DNA of 64,000 nucleotides, taken from positions 62,001-126,000 of the forward strand of contig VWND01000069.1 of assembly GCA_009599575.1 (NCBI GenBank), written 5' to 3'. This document shows, piece after piece, positions 23,395-37,196 of this stretch. The DNA is from Blumeriella jaapii (taxonomy: Eukaryota; Ascomycota; Leotiomycetes; Helotiales; Drepanopezizaceae). Within the stretch, counting starts at the first letter, position 1; each line of letters begins with the position of its first letter. Below the pieces are notes generated by a model. The model did not search any database. It was not told the origin of the DNA and worked only from the letters and a program-made list of their open reading frames with translations. The position numbers and the translations under genes are program-made.

Positions 23395-24792
23395 TCCTGC
23401 TCCTGTTGCCACGAGCGGATGAAGGCGAAGCCACGAGCGCACTTACATGGCTTGTATATAAAGGTTGATTGGCGATTGCAGAAGAGAAAACGGCAGAGAA
23501 TCATACACCGCGAGTGTTTGCGGCAGGATGCATAATGGGATAATGCGGACTTGGTGTTGGGATAAATAATAGGGCTTTGGGCTACGGTTTGGGCCATTGG
23601 ATATCATTACTTCGGGGGATTGGAGCGGGCGGCAATGGTGTTCGACTCTCGCATACATCCACACACACCCACATACGTACATACATGTCTAGGTGGAGCG
23701 TAATTTTCTAGAGCGGAGCGTGGGGAGCGACAAGTCCCAGCCCGAAAGCATAGGTACAATAGGGCGGTTAGCGTAGGGGGGGCTTCCTCGATCTTAATCT
23801 TTTCTTCGTCCACTCACGTGCCGCTGTGCGGTTTCGCGACGGACTTGCTTGACTTGACGTGGCTTGAATGGCGGGAATCCAAGGAGGGGGGAAAAAAGCA
23901 TGTAGATACATGAATACATGAATCAATAATAAGTAAATGAAGGAATAAAAATTCGTAAACAAGATGAGTCGAAAGCGAGCGGCTACTTAGGTACCTTAAG
24001 TGCGTATAGTCAGTAGGTAGGTAGGTAGGTAGGTATGTAGGTAGGTAGGTAGGTAGGTAGGTAGGTGTGTACCTAGGTAGGTAGGTAGGTAGGTAGGTAG
24101 GTAGGTAGGTAGGTAGGTAGGTAGGTAGGTACAGTACTAGGTGTGTAGGTGTGTACAGTACTGTAGTACTGTGAGATGTGGAGCCGGCACGTCACACAAC
24201 GCAAAGCGTAATCAATCAATCAATCATGGACAGCTTGTTTGTCACTTACAGTACATAACCGTAGATATATGTACCTTAGGTAGGTAGGTAGGTATGTAGA
24301 GCTTTTGCACCGTCCTTTAATTCTAGCATACAACTCCACTCCACAGAGCCCAACACTTTATTCAGCTCCTACAGTAAAACGCCGATAGATGTACATTCCT
24401 TCCTTCCTAGGTAGGTACCCTACAGCCTTCCTTGGTGTGGGTAGGCCGCCCCTTTTTACTCCAACAACAACAACGACAAACAAACAAACCAGAATTACAG
24501 AAGACGCGGAGAGGGAATCAGGCCGTGCCGATCCTTCTCCTCCAAAGTGAGGTAGGTACTCGAACAGAGAAAGGAAGATTGAAAAAAAAAAAAAAGTGAG
24601 ATACAAGAAGGGGATGGATGGATGAATGGACTCCTCGAGCCAAAAGCCAGGAAGGAATCGGTGGTCGCTGAGGGGCCGGTCGTCAATGTCGTGGAACGCG
24701 TTGGGTCGTGAACATCATGATGCTGACACCAACAACAGCGATTCGCATACGAAAGGGCATCCCACGTCCCAATAATACAGTCATCCAGTGAT
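23395..24792. other. intergenic region with GTAG microsatellite
   Basis: Separates the 3' ends of two convergent genes. It contains the GTAG array annotated separately, a CAAT repeat (24211-24226), GTACAGTAC/GTACTGTAG motifs (24131-24172) and CCTAGGTAGGTA at 24405. No gene recognised. Confidence 0.55.
24014..24131. repeat. (GTAG)n microsatellite
   Basis: About 118 bases made almost entirely of GTAG units, with a few interruptions (TATG, GTGTGTACCTAG). The same GGTAGGTA unit recurs in short form at 24280-24296 and 24405-24416. Confidence 0.9.
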
Positions 24793-27227
24793 TTAGAAAG
24801 CATCCTCGTCCGTCCAGTTGGCGTCACTGCCAGAGACAATGCGAGCATCGGTGGCGCCGGCTCGACTCTCGTATGGTGGCACGCCCTTCTGTTTTTTGGG
24901 TTGTCCGCCTTGGATGTATTCTTCGGGAGTGAAGCGCTTGTTGCGTGCAGCTCGTAGCTTTGCATAATATGCCTCGGTGGCGTCCTGTTCGGGTTCGGAA
25001 TCATCCTCGATTGTTTGCCAATTCTCAGAACCGGACACAGTAGTGTGGTTGGAAGTATTCGAGATTTGACGACTAGGGGGAGCAAGTGTATACTGTGATG
25101 TGTCTCGTTCGTTCTGACGCATGGAGGACTTCAGCTCGTGGTATGACTGTGGTCGAGGCATGCGATTGGATTTGGAGAATCCCTCGTCACAAAAAGCATC
25201 TTCGGGAGTGACGTGGCGGACGTGACCAACACTCGAGTTTACGCTCTCGGAGCGGTAGAGCGACGGGGGGGTTGGGGTGTGTGCCGGGGGAGGAACGTGA
25301 TAGTCTCTCATCTTCGGGGGAGGAGCCCTACTGGGCGGAGGACCCATCTTTCCCCGAGCAGTGCTTGTGTCCTGCACGGCTCGACGCTCTGGCGAATTAC
25401 CACCGTAGTTGAGATTCGATAGAGGGGCTCTTGCGGGAATCTTTGAGGGTGACTTGGCGAGAGAATTGGCAACAGGGTTTCGTCTCAAAGTTCCCCCAGC
25501 GGTAGGAGTCTTAGCACCGGTTCTAGGCGGAGGAGCTTTCACCACACTGCTTGAGTGACTAGGCGGTGGAACCGACTTGGGACGCTTCACAGCAGCGGCC
25601 GGTGGACCGGCAGGTGTCTTGGACCGAGGACCAGGAGCCGGCTTTGACTCGGCAGCTTCCAATTCATCCAGGTATCTCTCGCCATGCACCAAGAAAGGCC
25701 GGCCGTACTCGTCTTCCCATTTCTCGAGAACCTGTAGCCATTAGCTCTGAGCACGCATGATTGAATGACACGTTTCAAATGCCACCGGACCAAGTCTAGT
25801 TGCCCATACGCAATAGAAGGGTAGCCTACCTTTCTCAAGTTCGCTGCGACCTTTGGCAAATCCTTCGCAATGCGCTTCCTCATCTTCTCCTCTCTCAGAA
25901 GACGCGTCGGATCTCTCTTCTCGCCCTTTTGACCACGGCCGAGAAGTCGGGATGCATCTTGGCTCGACGCCTGGAGGTCATTTCGATCCTTGACAAGCGA
26001 GCGGTGCTGGTCAATAAGTTCCAGAGTAGGAGCGCGCTGTTCCTTCAATGCTTCTAGTCGTTCGATTTCCTGTTCATGCGCCTCAAGCAATGCATCACTG
26101 TAGACGTCCGAGAAGGCGGGCGTGAACTCCAACATCTCTTCTTCCGAAAAATACAGCCCGTCCCAAAGCTCCTGGAGCTTGAATCTGGCGTCCTCTACAA
26201 ACAGGTGGAGATTTTGTCGCTTAAGCTCATTGAGTCTCGAAAGCTCGTCCTCAAACTCGTTGATCTGTCGCACCCCACATCCTCGGTTTGCGTTGCAGAA
26301 CTTCTTTCTCTCATGTTCCTCCACCCCGAGACGATCCCACAGTGCTTCGACAGTGGCCTTGAGATCCTTTAATCGCTTTTCACGTGATTTCTTCTCATCT
26401 GCAAGCTTGTCCCTCTTTGATCGCAATCGAGATATGTCGTCCTCGTGAAGGCCCAACTGCTCAGGGCATCGCGGTAGTACTTGACGATTGTGCCGTCAGT
26501 CTGGGCTTGTGGCGTACCGAGCTCCGCCCAGAGTTGGATCATGTGCTCCGATAAGGCCTTGACAGTTGCAATCCGACGCGTGTATTCCTCGTATACACGA
26601 GTAAACTCATCGTCGAGAGCGGTGACGTATGTAGACGATAGGTCGAAGGTGGGAGGGATCGAGGCGTTCGGAGAAGTGGGCGGCAGGGTGATCGTGACGA
26701 ACGATGGTTCCAGGTGGGATGAGTATGATTCTAGGGCTTGTACGAGCTCTGCGCGCCGTCAGCATGATGCATTGTGCTTTATTTCTACCGCACTCACTCT
26801 TAACTTGTTCAAACCTCTCTCTGTGTAGCTTGGAAATCTGGAGATGCTTTTCCTTCAAGCCCTGCACGCATCGCATCAAAGGGTAGGTGATCTTCAAGTC
26901 TTCATGCTCGGCCTCGTATTCATGGTGGGACTTGTTGTCGTCGAGAGAAGCGTCCATTTGCTTGATTGTGGTTATGATACGTTGAGCCTCTTCCACCAAA
27001 TCCGTCTTCTCGGCGGCGACCAATCGTACTTGGTTGTGCAGAGTTTCCGAGAGCGCCGAAAACAACTACAAGAAGTCAGCTTGTGCTTCGCGCAGGTCTA
27101 TTTCCGTGCTACTTTCCTCCGACTCGCGACTCTCACGTTCGCGGTTGGGAACTCCAATCTCGTCGAAGAGGCCGTGGAGCTGGCCAATGATTGTCGCAAC
27201 CTGGGAGGTGAGATAACTGGTGTCCAT
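24793..27227 (-). CDS. ase1: anaphase spindle elongation protein Ase1 (MAP65/PRC1 family)
   Basis: Ase1/PRC1 crosslinks antiparallel microtubules at the spindle midzone. Exon 1 starts MDTSYLTSQVATIIGQLHGL at 27227. Following exons are a long series of charged coiled-coil helices (LVEEAQRIITTIKQMD, KEKHLQISKLHRERFEQVK, LSEHMIQLWAELGTP, VEALWDRLGVEEHERKKF) ending in the conserved C-terminal part of the spectrin-like domain with KFKLQELWDGL-type sequence, EKRDPTRLLREEKMRKRIAKDLPKV and a final helix before FLVHGERYLDELE. The last ~280 residues are a Pro/Ser/Lys-rich unstructured tail (many SP and TP sites), as expected of the microtubule-binding, CDK-regulated tail. About three to four short introns (near 27066, 26750, 26460, 25740-25830). 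It diverges from CSN5 with 570 bases between the starts. Confidence 0.9.
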
Positions 27228-27797
27228 GATGGGCGAGCACAGCAGAAGAGTGTCAAGTGCAGTCGAACTTGGCTTTGTTGATGGGAACTGGAGCCAGAGA
27301 TCGAATGGAGTGGGAGCTCGAGTCTGTGTTGAGAGCTTCGAAGGGACGTCCCTGTATGTAACGCCTGTCGAGATAGCAGGCAACTCGTGCTTGCGGAGAT
27401 CGAGGATGGGTCGTGAGACCAAGACGGTCAATGGGTGTGTACAGCCACTGCGAGCAAGTCAGACGTGATCGCGACAGCGTAGCCTCTCAAGTTGCTTGCG
27501 CACAGCTCATCTAAAGATAGCGGAGGAGAGCGACGCGGGGGACCTCGAAGTTGTTTGGAAACGGAATCTCCAGTGGTGTTTTCTCCGCAAGCGCGCGATT
27601 GGCACGGCAACGTCGCTTCGGGACCCGCTTATTTGACGCGGCGCGTTAAACCGAAAGTCGACCCTTCACGCGCGCATCTCGATCCAACTTCGACTTCATT
27701 TCCTCACTGCAACACCACAGACTCTCGATGCTCCCACCACTTCCGGGACATCAGAGAAAAGTACCAACAGGCAAAACGTCCGCAGCCGCCAGCCGTC
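27228..27797. promoter_or_regulatory. shared upstream region of ase1 and CSN5
   Basis: 570 bases between divergent starts; must hold both promoters. No TATA box or specific operator could be assigned with confidence. Confidence 0.45.
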
Positions 27798-28966
27798 ATG
27801 GAGACTGCCCGCAAGACATGGGGTCAGTGATCTCCTGTTCGGTGTTGATCTGTTTTTATCTTCGATTCCCCGCCCCCGCCTCAGCTCCATCCCCTGACCT
27901 GTGCGTGACAGAGCTTGATAACGATGTCCAACTCGTCGACCCTCACCGCGACGCCCTCTACACCTACGACGTCGCCGAGCAGAAAGCAATCGGCGACGCG
28001 AAGCCATGGAGGACCGACCCCCATCACTTCAAGAATGTCCGTATCTCGGCCGTAGCGCTGCTGAAGATGGTGATGCACGCTCGGTCGGGAGGTAGCATTG
28101 AAGTGATGGGCTTGATGCAGGGAAAGATTGCAGGAGACACTATCATCGTGACCGACGCGTTTCGATTGCCGGTGGAGGGCACAGAGACGAGAGTCAATGC
28201 CCAGGATGAAGCAAACGAATACATGGTTGGCTACCTCCAAGCCTGTCGCGATCAGGGCAAGCTAGAGAACGCGGTGGGATGGTATCACAGCCACCCCGGC
28301 TACGGCTGCTGGCTGAGTGGTATCGATGTCAGCACACAAGCCACCCAGCAGACCTTCTCCGACCCCTTCCTTGCCGTTGTCATCGACCCCGATCGCACCA
28401 TCTCCGCTGGAAAGGTCGAGATTGGTGCTTTTAGAACATACCCCGAAAACTACAAGCCCCAAACCGCGGGAGCGGAGGATGGGTACCAAACCATTCCTTT
28501 GGCAAAGGCGGAGGACTTCGGCGCCCACGCAGGCAGGTACTACTCCTTGGAGGTCTCCCACTTCAAAAGCACGCTCGACACGCACCTGCTGGGACTCTTG
28601 TGGAACAAGTACTGGGTGCAGACGCTCAGTCAAAGTCCACTCTTCACCAATCGTGAGTACAGCAGCAAGCAGATGCTTGACCTGAGCTCCAAGATTGGAC
28701 AAGCAGACTCCGCCATTCAGAGAAGCGGGAGGTCCATGGCCCCGAACAAGTCCGTGGATCAGCAAATGGAGCAAATCATCAAAGCTAGTAACAAGATTGC
28801 GGGCGAGGAGGCTTCAGGCTTGATGGCTGGGGAGATCAAGGCGAAGCTCTTCAATGGCCTGGGGCAAGTTGCCACGGCTCGTGGTGCAGTCGAGACGGAG
28901 ACGACGAAGCCTGAGCCTGCGTCTACACCTGATGTGACGATGGAAACGGAGCCCGTGGGGTCATGA
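27798..28966 (+). CDS. rri1: COP9 signalosome subunit 5 (JAMM deneddylase)
   Basis: CSN5 is the metalloprotease that removes Nedd8/Rub1 from cullins. The zinc site is complete: the glutamate in [10 protein letters not shown] and the JAMM motif [14 protein letters not shown]. The N-terminus [22 protein letters not shown] is typical, as are [31 protein letters not shown] strands (read in shorter pieces: [23 protein letters not shown]) and [14 protein letters not shown] single 89-nt intron (27823-27911) follows the tenth codon; its removal joins TGG G to AG and gives WELDN. The ATG at 27798 is chosen because this splice restores the conserved N-terminus. About 360 residues, normal for the family, with a Thr/Glu-rich tail. 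Confidence 0.95.
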
Positions 28967-29463
28967 GGGGCATTTGAGTTCGTTCTGGATATGCGGGCAT
29001 CATTTCAGGCGCATTTCAGGCGCATCGACGGAGGAGAGTCCGTGGCTGTTGAGCATTGCTGGCGTACAGACTTCACAGATTGGCGTTGAGGGTTGACGAA
29101 TCATGAACTGGCCGCAGGGCCTAGGCGGGAATGACGACCGTAAGTGAATGTCTGAATGACATGACGAACAAGCAGCATGTTTCACTTACTGCGGAGGCGG
29201 GGTGAGGTGCTCCACAGACACCTTCTTTGTTTGCACAGCAGGCATTGCAACGACATCATACGCCAGAGAATAGGGTGGCAGGCAAAGTTTTCTCCTGCCT
29301 GTACGTCGCCGGATAAATTCAAAGTAATGCAAAACCCATCATTAACATGAAAACCGACCGAGCAACTTGTCGCTCGCTCAACCGGGTATACTACATGTAC
29401 ATTTATCTACACAGTGTTTTGATACATTTTCCTCAAAGCCCATACCTAAGACTCACACACCCC
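28967..29463. other. intergenic region between convergent genes
   Basis: Separates the 3' ends of CSN5 and the mitochondrial glutamyl-tRNA synthetase. No gene or strong repeat seen. Confidence 0.5.
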
Positions 29464-31877
<2,414 letters not shown>

Positions 31878-33306
31878 ATGGCTGAGGAGATCGATCTCTA
31901 CGGTACATGGATTGATCATCTTATCTCGCACACGGCTGACACTCAAACAGAGGTTCTCGCTATCCCCAAGTCTGCCTCCAAGAATGAAATTCGAAAGGCA
32001 TACCACAAGGTCTGGACCTCCCCTCAGCCTCGCATTCGCATTTCATCATGATCTCTGCTCACGAACGCTAGGCGGCCCTGCAACACCACCCCGACAAGGT
32101 CGCAGAAGGCCAAAGAGAAGAAGCTGAGCTCAAGTTCAAGGCGGTAAGCCAAGCCTACGAGATCCTCTTCGATGAGAAGAGGCATCTCTACGACACCCAT
32201 GGCATGGCCGCCTTCGACCCGAGCCGCGGCGGACCGGGGGGGCCCGGCGGTCCAGATCTGGACGATATCCTGGCGCAGATGTTCGGTATGGGAGGCGGCG
32301 GTGGCGGCATGCCCCCTGGGTTTGGCGGCGGACCGCAGCGGCCGCGGCGAGGGCGGGACGAGGAGCAGAAGTACCAAGTGACGCTGGAAGAGCTGTACAA
32401 GGGCAAGACGGTCAAGTTCGCCAGCACGAAGAACATCATCTGCAGCCACTGCAAGGGATCCGGCGGGAAGGAGAAGAGCAAGCCGGCGACGTGCGAGCGA
32501 TGCAAGGGCAACGGCGTTACCATTGGCTTGCGCTCCGTGGGGCCGGGCATGGTGACGCAGGAGCGGATGATGTGCGATGCGTGCTCGGGCACGGGCAAGG
32601 TGTACAAGGAGAAGGACCGGTGCAAGAAGTGCAAGGGGAAGCGCACGACGTCGGAGAAAAAGGTGTTGGAGATTTACATTCCCCGGGGCGCGCGCGAGGG
32701 CGAGCGCATCGTGCTGGAAGGCGAGGCGGATCAGGTCCCGGACCAGACGCCTGGCGATATCGTCTTCACCCTCGTCGAAGAGGAACACGACATTTTCGCG
32801 AGAGCCGGCGATGATCTCTCCGCGGAGCTGGAAGTCACTCTGGCCGAGGCGCTGACGGGGTTCTCGCGGGTTGTCTTGAAGCACTTGGATGGTCGCGGTA
32901 TTCACATCAACCACCCGCAAGGCAAGATCCTGCGACCAGGCCAGATACTGAAGGTGGAGGGCGAGGGCATGCCACTGAAGAAGAGCGACGCCAAGGGCGA
33001 TCTCTACCTAGCCGTCAAGGTCATCTTTCCCGAGAACGGTTGGACCGAGGATCCTTCTACGTTCGAGACGCTCAAGAAACTTCTCCCGGCACCGGAGCCT
33101 CCTATCGAAGCTGCTGAGGTGGACGAGGTTGAGTATGATTCCGATGCCGAGATTGAAGACGTGAGTCCCCCCTTTCAGACCCTAGACTTTAGTGAACACC
33201 TCTCATGTAATCCCCTAGTTTGGTGCCACGTCCGACGATCCACGTGCCGGCGGTGGCTGGGAAGACGAGGACGAGGACGACGGACAACCGCAATGCGCAC
33301 AGCAAT
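31878..33306 (+). CDS. ydj1: type I DnaJ/Hsp40 co-chaperone (Ydj1/Mas5), CaaX end
   Basis: A cytosolic Hsp40 that stimulates Hsp70 ATPase and delivers clients. The J domain (about residues 5-70) has the HPD motif in QHHPDK. A Gly-rich linker follows (GGPGGPGGPDLDD, MFGMGGGGGGM). The zinc-finger region has four CxxCxGxG-type repeats: CSHCKGSG, CERCKGNG, CDACSGTG and CKKCKGKR. The C-terminal client-binding domain includes YIPRGAREGERIVLEGEADQ. The protein ends CAQQ, a CaaX-type box for farnesylation as in yeast Ydj1 (CASQ). Three introns: near 31905-31951 (DLY/EVLAI), near 32010-32071 (YHK/AALQHH) and near 33161-33220 (IED/FGATSD). About 425 residues, normal for the family. Confidence 0.95.
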
Positions 33307-34232
33307 AAGGCACCGGGTGCCTGCTCGCCTGCGCTGTTTTGAGAGAGAGAGAGAGAGGCTTCGTGATAATAGGTTGAATGAGGTGTTGGTGGTGGTGGTG
33401 GTGGTGGTGTCCGCGACTGGTGGATCGGGTCCGGTTCGGTTCGGTTGCGTTGCATTGCGTTGCGTTGCGTTGCGTTGCGCCCATTTAATAAGAAAGATCG
33501 ACATCTTCCAGTGCGTCGATGGACCGGAATCAGGGTCCCGGGTCCCAATGGGTTTATAGGTGTGGATAGGTAATGCGGTACATAGATAACAGACCTCGCG
33601 TTCGAGAATGCATTGACGATACGACACGATCCGGGACGGCACGGTGCGGTGCGGTGCGGTGCGGCTTTGCTGCACAATGGTTGACATAGCAACGAGGTCT
33701 CGTTTGTACCTACCTACCCAAGTCTCTATTTACCCGATGCTACTGCACAATACAGTACAGAACGTACGTAGGTCCTTCTCCGCCTGTGCTGAATTAGATA
33801 GAGAGATAGATAAATAAATAGAGAGATAGATAATAGATAGCACGGCCGGTTCATACACCTTTTTAAGAATGGAAAAGAGGCAGTGGAAGAAGAAGAAGAA
33901 GATGAAGGGGGGGGGGGAGGACAAGAAGAAAGAAGACAGTAAGTACTGTGAACAGGCCACACCTCCCTTCTTCTTCTTTGTGGGGGAGGGGAGGGGGGAA
34001 GAGGGGAGGGGAGGGAGAGGGGATGGGGGGGGAGGGGGTTCACTCTCAGAGCACCTATATACATACAGTACTTACACTATCTCTATCTCTAGCTCTACCA
34101 CAGCACCACAGCACCGAATCACCACCACTACTGTAAGTATGCAAGCAAGTAAACAAGTAAGCAAGCAAGTAAATAAGCAAGCAAAGAAGTCTCTACAAAC
34201 GAACCAACAACGAACCAACAGCGGATAGCAGC

Positions 34233-34236
<4 letters not shown>

Positions 34237-34313
<77 letters not shown>
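34237..34313. repeat. (AAGC)n microsatellite
   Basis: About 19 consecutive AAGC units, preceded by a degenerate version (34140-34190). Confidence 0.9.
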
Positions 34314-34314
<1 letters not shown>

Positions 34315-34516
34315 ACGCGCAGCAAATAAGCAAACGCGCACGCAAGACTTCCATCCGTCACGGCCAACTTATCTAGAGTAAAAACAAACACATGTATAGA
34401 TTTGGTGGTGAACTCTGTAAAGACCTAGTATATCTATAGTACAGTACAGTACAGCATCTGTGTATGTATGTATGTATATATGTGTGTGTGTATGTGTGTA
34501 TATATGTATGTACCTT

Positions 34517-34582
34517 TATGTATGTACCTACATGTATGTACCTACATGTATGTACCTACATGTATGTACCTACATGTATGTT
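34517..34582. repeat. 14-bp tandem repeat GTATGTACCTACAT
   Basis: About four to five head-to-tail units of GTATGTACCTACAT, each partly palindromic (GTACCTACATGTA), following a TATG/TGTG-rich tract. Confidence 0.8.
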
Positions 34583-34639
34583 TGTATGAATGTATGCAGC
34601 GGCAAGGGCCGCACTCGCTCACTCACTTAGGTAAGAAAT

Positions 34640-34852
34640 ACAAGAAATACAAGAATACAAGAAATACAAGACATACAAGAATACAAGGAATACAAGGAAT
34701 ACAAGGAATACAAGGAATACAAGGAATACAAGGAATACAAGGAATACAAGGAATACAAGGAATACAAGGAATACAAGGAATACAAGGAATACAAGGAATA
34801 CAAGGAATACAAGGAATACAAGGAATACAAGGAATACAAGAATACAAGAACC
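34640..34852. repeat. 9-bp minisatellite GAATACAAG
   Basis: About twenty exact units of GAATACAAG (34680-34840) flanked by shorter AATACAAG and AAATACAAG variants. Since 9 is a multiple of 3 and no unit frame has a stop, all frames stay open, giving pseudo-proteins such as IQGIQG on the plus strand. Confidence 0.95.
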
Positions 34853-35005
34853 GGGTATCAAGCACTCCATCCATCCACTCACTCACTACACACTCAGGAG
34901 CGCTGAATGCTCCCCGTGCCCAATTCCAAGCCCAAGCCCAAGCCCAAACCCAAAGAAATGCATGTCAAAGATCCAGGTATCCAGGTATCCAGGTACCGTA
35001 AGCAT

Positions 35006-35640
35006 CTACCAAAGCAACGCAAGAAACCACCCGAAACGCCCGAACGATGTGCGCCCGCTCTCAGCAGCTAACAACCAATAAACCACCCGTCGCAAGTAAG
35101 TAAGCATCCTCCGGTGATCCAGCCCAGTCCAGCCCAGTCCAGCCCAAAGCCAAATGTTGCAATCCAATAAAAAACCGCCCATCTCCAACCCACCTCCTTC
35201 ATCCCACGGCACGAACCAGCGAAAAAAGCACACCAGCCCCCAAGCCGCGCCGTGGGACCGCGCCAAAAGCAGCACGAAGCCCAAGTACGGCGTGGGCTCG
35301 ATCAGGAAGTCGTGCCAGAGCGCATGGAACCAAGACTCGAAGGTTGGCGGCTCCAATAATAAGGTAGCGATGATGGTGATAAAATGCTTGGAAGACTCCC
35401 ACGCGTAGGCGATGATGAAGCGGGGTCTGCGCAGCGAAACCCGGTTTGCTAATGTTCTGTACTGCCGTGTCGTCGTACGGCTTGGTATCCATATTCGTGC
35501 GGGTGCCCCCCCGCCACCGGCGGTATTTCCACGTCGGGCTCGATGTTCCCATCTTGACGTATTCCTTCATGCCGCTGCGAAAGCATTTCCGCAAGCGCGC
35601 ATCCTCTTCTTCGTCGTCTCTCGTCTCGCAAGCTCGCATC
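35006..35640 (-). other. unresolved hydrophobic open frame downstream of the Sec2-like gene
   Basis: I do not recognise this. Reading leftwards, one frame starts MRACETRDDEEEDARLRKC at about 35640 and reads SSPTWKYRRWRG; another carries the more hydrophobic sequence FIIAYAWESSKHFITIIATL, then FHALWHDFLIEPTPYLGFVL and a Trp-rich end. The two are in different frames and could be joined by an intron or by one fewer base in the seven-C run at 35506-35512. Two membrane segments are plausible. It begins 16 bases after the stop of the Sec2-like gene, so it could also be the rest of that gene if the C4 run at 35662-35665 is one base too long. Real coding status uncertain. Confidence 0.35.
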
Positions 35641-35655
35641 TCGTCTTCTTCTTCT

Positions 35656-36432
35656 TCATCGCCCCGGCGCAAGCAACCCCCTAACCCTCTCGATCCGCGC
35701 CACCGCGCCCTCCAACTTCTCGAGCCGCTTCCGCTTCTCGCCGTCCCGGCTCTCCAGCACCGCGACGCGCTCCTCCAGCTTCGCCCGCGCCTTCCGTTCC
35801 GTCGCCACCATCTCATTGGCCTGCATGAATAGCTGCGCGCTCAGCTCCTCCAGCTCGCCGCTGGCCTCGTCCAGCTTCTTGTCGGCCGCCTGTCGCAGCG
35901 CCTGCTCCCTCGTCAGCGCGGCGGCGAGGTCCGTCGCCGAGGGCGTCTTGGGCGACGTGGGAAGCTTGAGGTTCGGCGTCGATTTGCGCGCGAGGAATGA
36001 GGAGAGCCGGTTCTGCACGGAGGAGCGAGGGGAGGATTCGGCGTCGGCGGCGCGGGCCGCTTCGGCGGAACTGCGAGCGTTCTGCGCCTTGAGTTCGCGG
36101 ATCTCGTCTTCGTAGTCGGCCCATTTATCGACTGCTCGCTCAGGCTTGCTTCAGCTGCTGCCACTTTGCACAAACGGGCGAGAGGGAGGCAGGACAGGAC
36201 AGGACAGAACAGGGCAGGGCAGGGCAGGGTCGGGAGAGGGACGGGCAAGCAAGGGCAACCGACCTGCGTTCGTGGCTTTCTGGGTGAGCAGCCGCACCTG
36301 GGCCTGGAGATCCTCAATCTGCTGCTGGGCGTCGAATGCGATGGCCGACTGTTCGGGCAGGCCGATGCCGCAGTTCGGACACGCGGAGACGACACCACGC
36401 TGAGCCATCGTCAATGTCACCGTCGCCGACAT
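35656..36432 (-). CDS. Sec2-like Rab GDP/GTP exchange factor domain protein
   Basis: The C-terminal half is a Sec2/Rabin8-type coiled coil, the part that opens Sec4/Rab8-class GTPases on secretory vesicles. The hallmark is LEELSAQLFMQANEMVATER, followed by KARAKLEERVAVLESRDG. The N-terminal exon starts MSATVTLTMAQRG and has a CPNCG pair (SACPNCGIGLPEQ) and a helix QIEDLQAQVRLLTQKA, as in fungal homologues. An intron at about 36122-36263 joins KATNAG to KWADYEDEIRELKAQ. The product is only about 210 residues, shorter than I remember for fungal Sec2 proteins, and the stop (35656-35658) follows a four-C run, so truncation or sequence error is possible. Confidence 0.75.
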
Positions 36433-37196
36433 GGGAGGACTGGGCGGGTGTGTACGGTGGTCATGCGACGGCGCGGGGTGGGCGGTCTTCTGCCTCGAGA
36501 GTATGTAGTATATAGTGTAGGAACAGTGCTGTACCGTACTGTAGGTTGGTACTGTAGATAGGCAGGTGGTACAGTACGGTAGGTATCCAAGGTGTGGAGA
36601 ACAGCCAGCCGTCGTCGGTCGGTCTTTGCTCGTCGTAGATGTGGTGATGGTTGTTGGTGGTGGTGGTGGTGGTGCAAGAGTTGGTGCAAGAGTGAGGATC
36701 GCACGAGGCGGCACTTCTGGTTGTGGTGGCTGGGATCGATGGTTGATGGCTTTGGGTTTTGAGTTTCGGGGTTCTGGGGAGAAACTGCTTGGCCGGTGTC
36801 ACGGTCTTCTTGTTTGCTGATCGGCGACAGGGTCAGAAACGTGATATACGACACGTGACTAGTGATAGCCCAAAGTACTCAACAGTAGATGGTGTACACG
36901 TGTACGTGATGAATGTGAAGTATGAAGCATGTATGTGTAGATATGTATAGCTTTGTAGATATGTCCAGAACTGTATTTGTACACAGACACACACGTGATA
37001 TCCAAACTCCCTCGCCCAAATAGGTATGTCCGGATTCCCGTCCAAATCCTCACTTTGCTCCCTCTTGACGTTAAACAATATCATTATCATCATCATCATC
37101 GTCATCCTCACCATCCTCATCATCGTCACCTCGCTATACTGCAAGCAAAACTCGTACGTCGTTCCCCTTCCACTTCAGAACGAAGCATATCCCGCC
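36433..37196. other. intergenic region upstream of the Sec2-like gene
   Basis: Contains several TACAGTAC/GTACTGTAG motifs (36527-36582), a GGT run (36655-36672), TGTATG-type repeats and an ATC run (37080-37102). No conserved gene. Confidence 0.5.

Larger units (their letters stand above)
33307..35005. other. repeat-rich intergenic island
   Basis: 1.7 kb with almost no complex sequence: a GGT run (33386-33408), GTTGC and TGCGG pentamers (33440-33480, 33640-33663), GATA-like units (33795-33840), G-rich tract (33980-34038), AAGC array, TG/TATG tract, a 14-mer GTATGTACCTACAT array and a 9-mer array. Open frames here are by-products of the repeats. Confidence 0.7.

Noticed and set aside
24014..24131. 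GTAG array as a telomere-like sequence
   Set aside because: The unit is not TTAGGG-like and lies between two core genes.
34072..34391. Frames coding LLAC repeats
   Set aside because: By-product of the AAGC microsatellite.
34237..34852. Regular repeats as a CRISPR array
   Set aside because: No spacers between units and the genome is fungal; simple tandem repeats.
34468..35001. 177-codon frame coding IQG repeats, and minus-strand mirror frames
   Set aside because: Caused by a 9-bp repeat without stops; no unique coding part around it.
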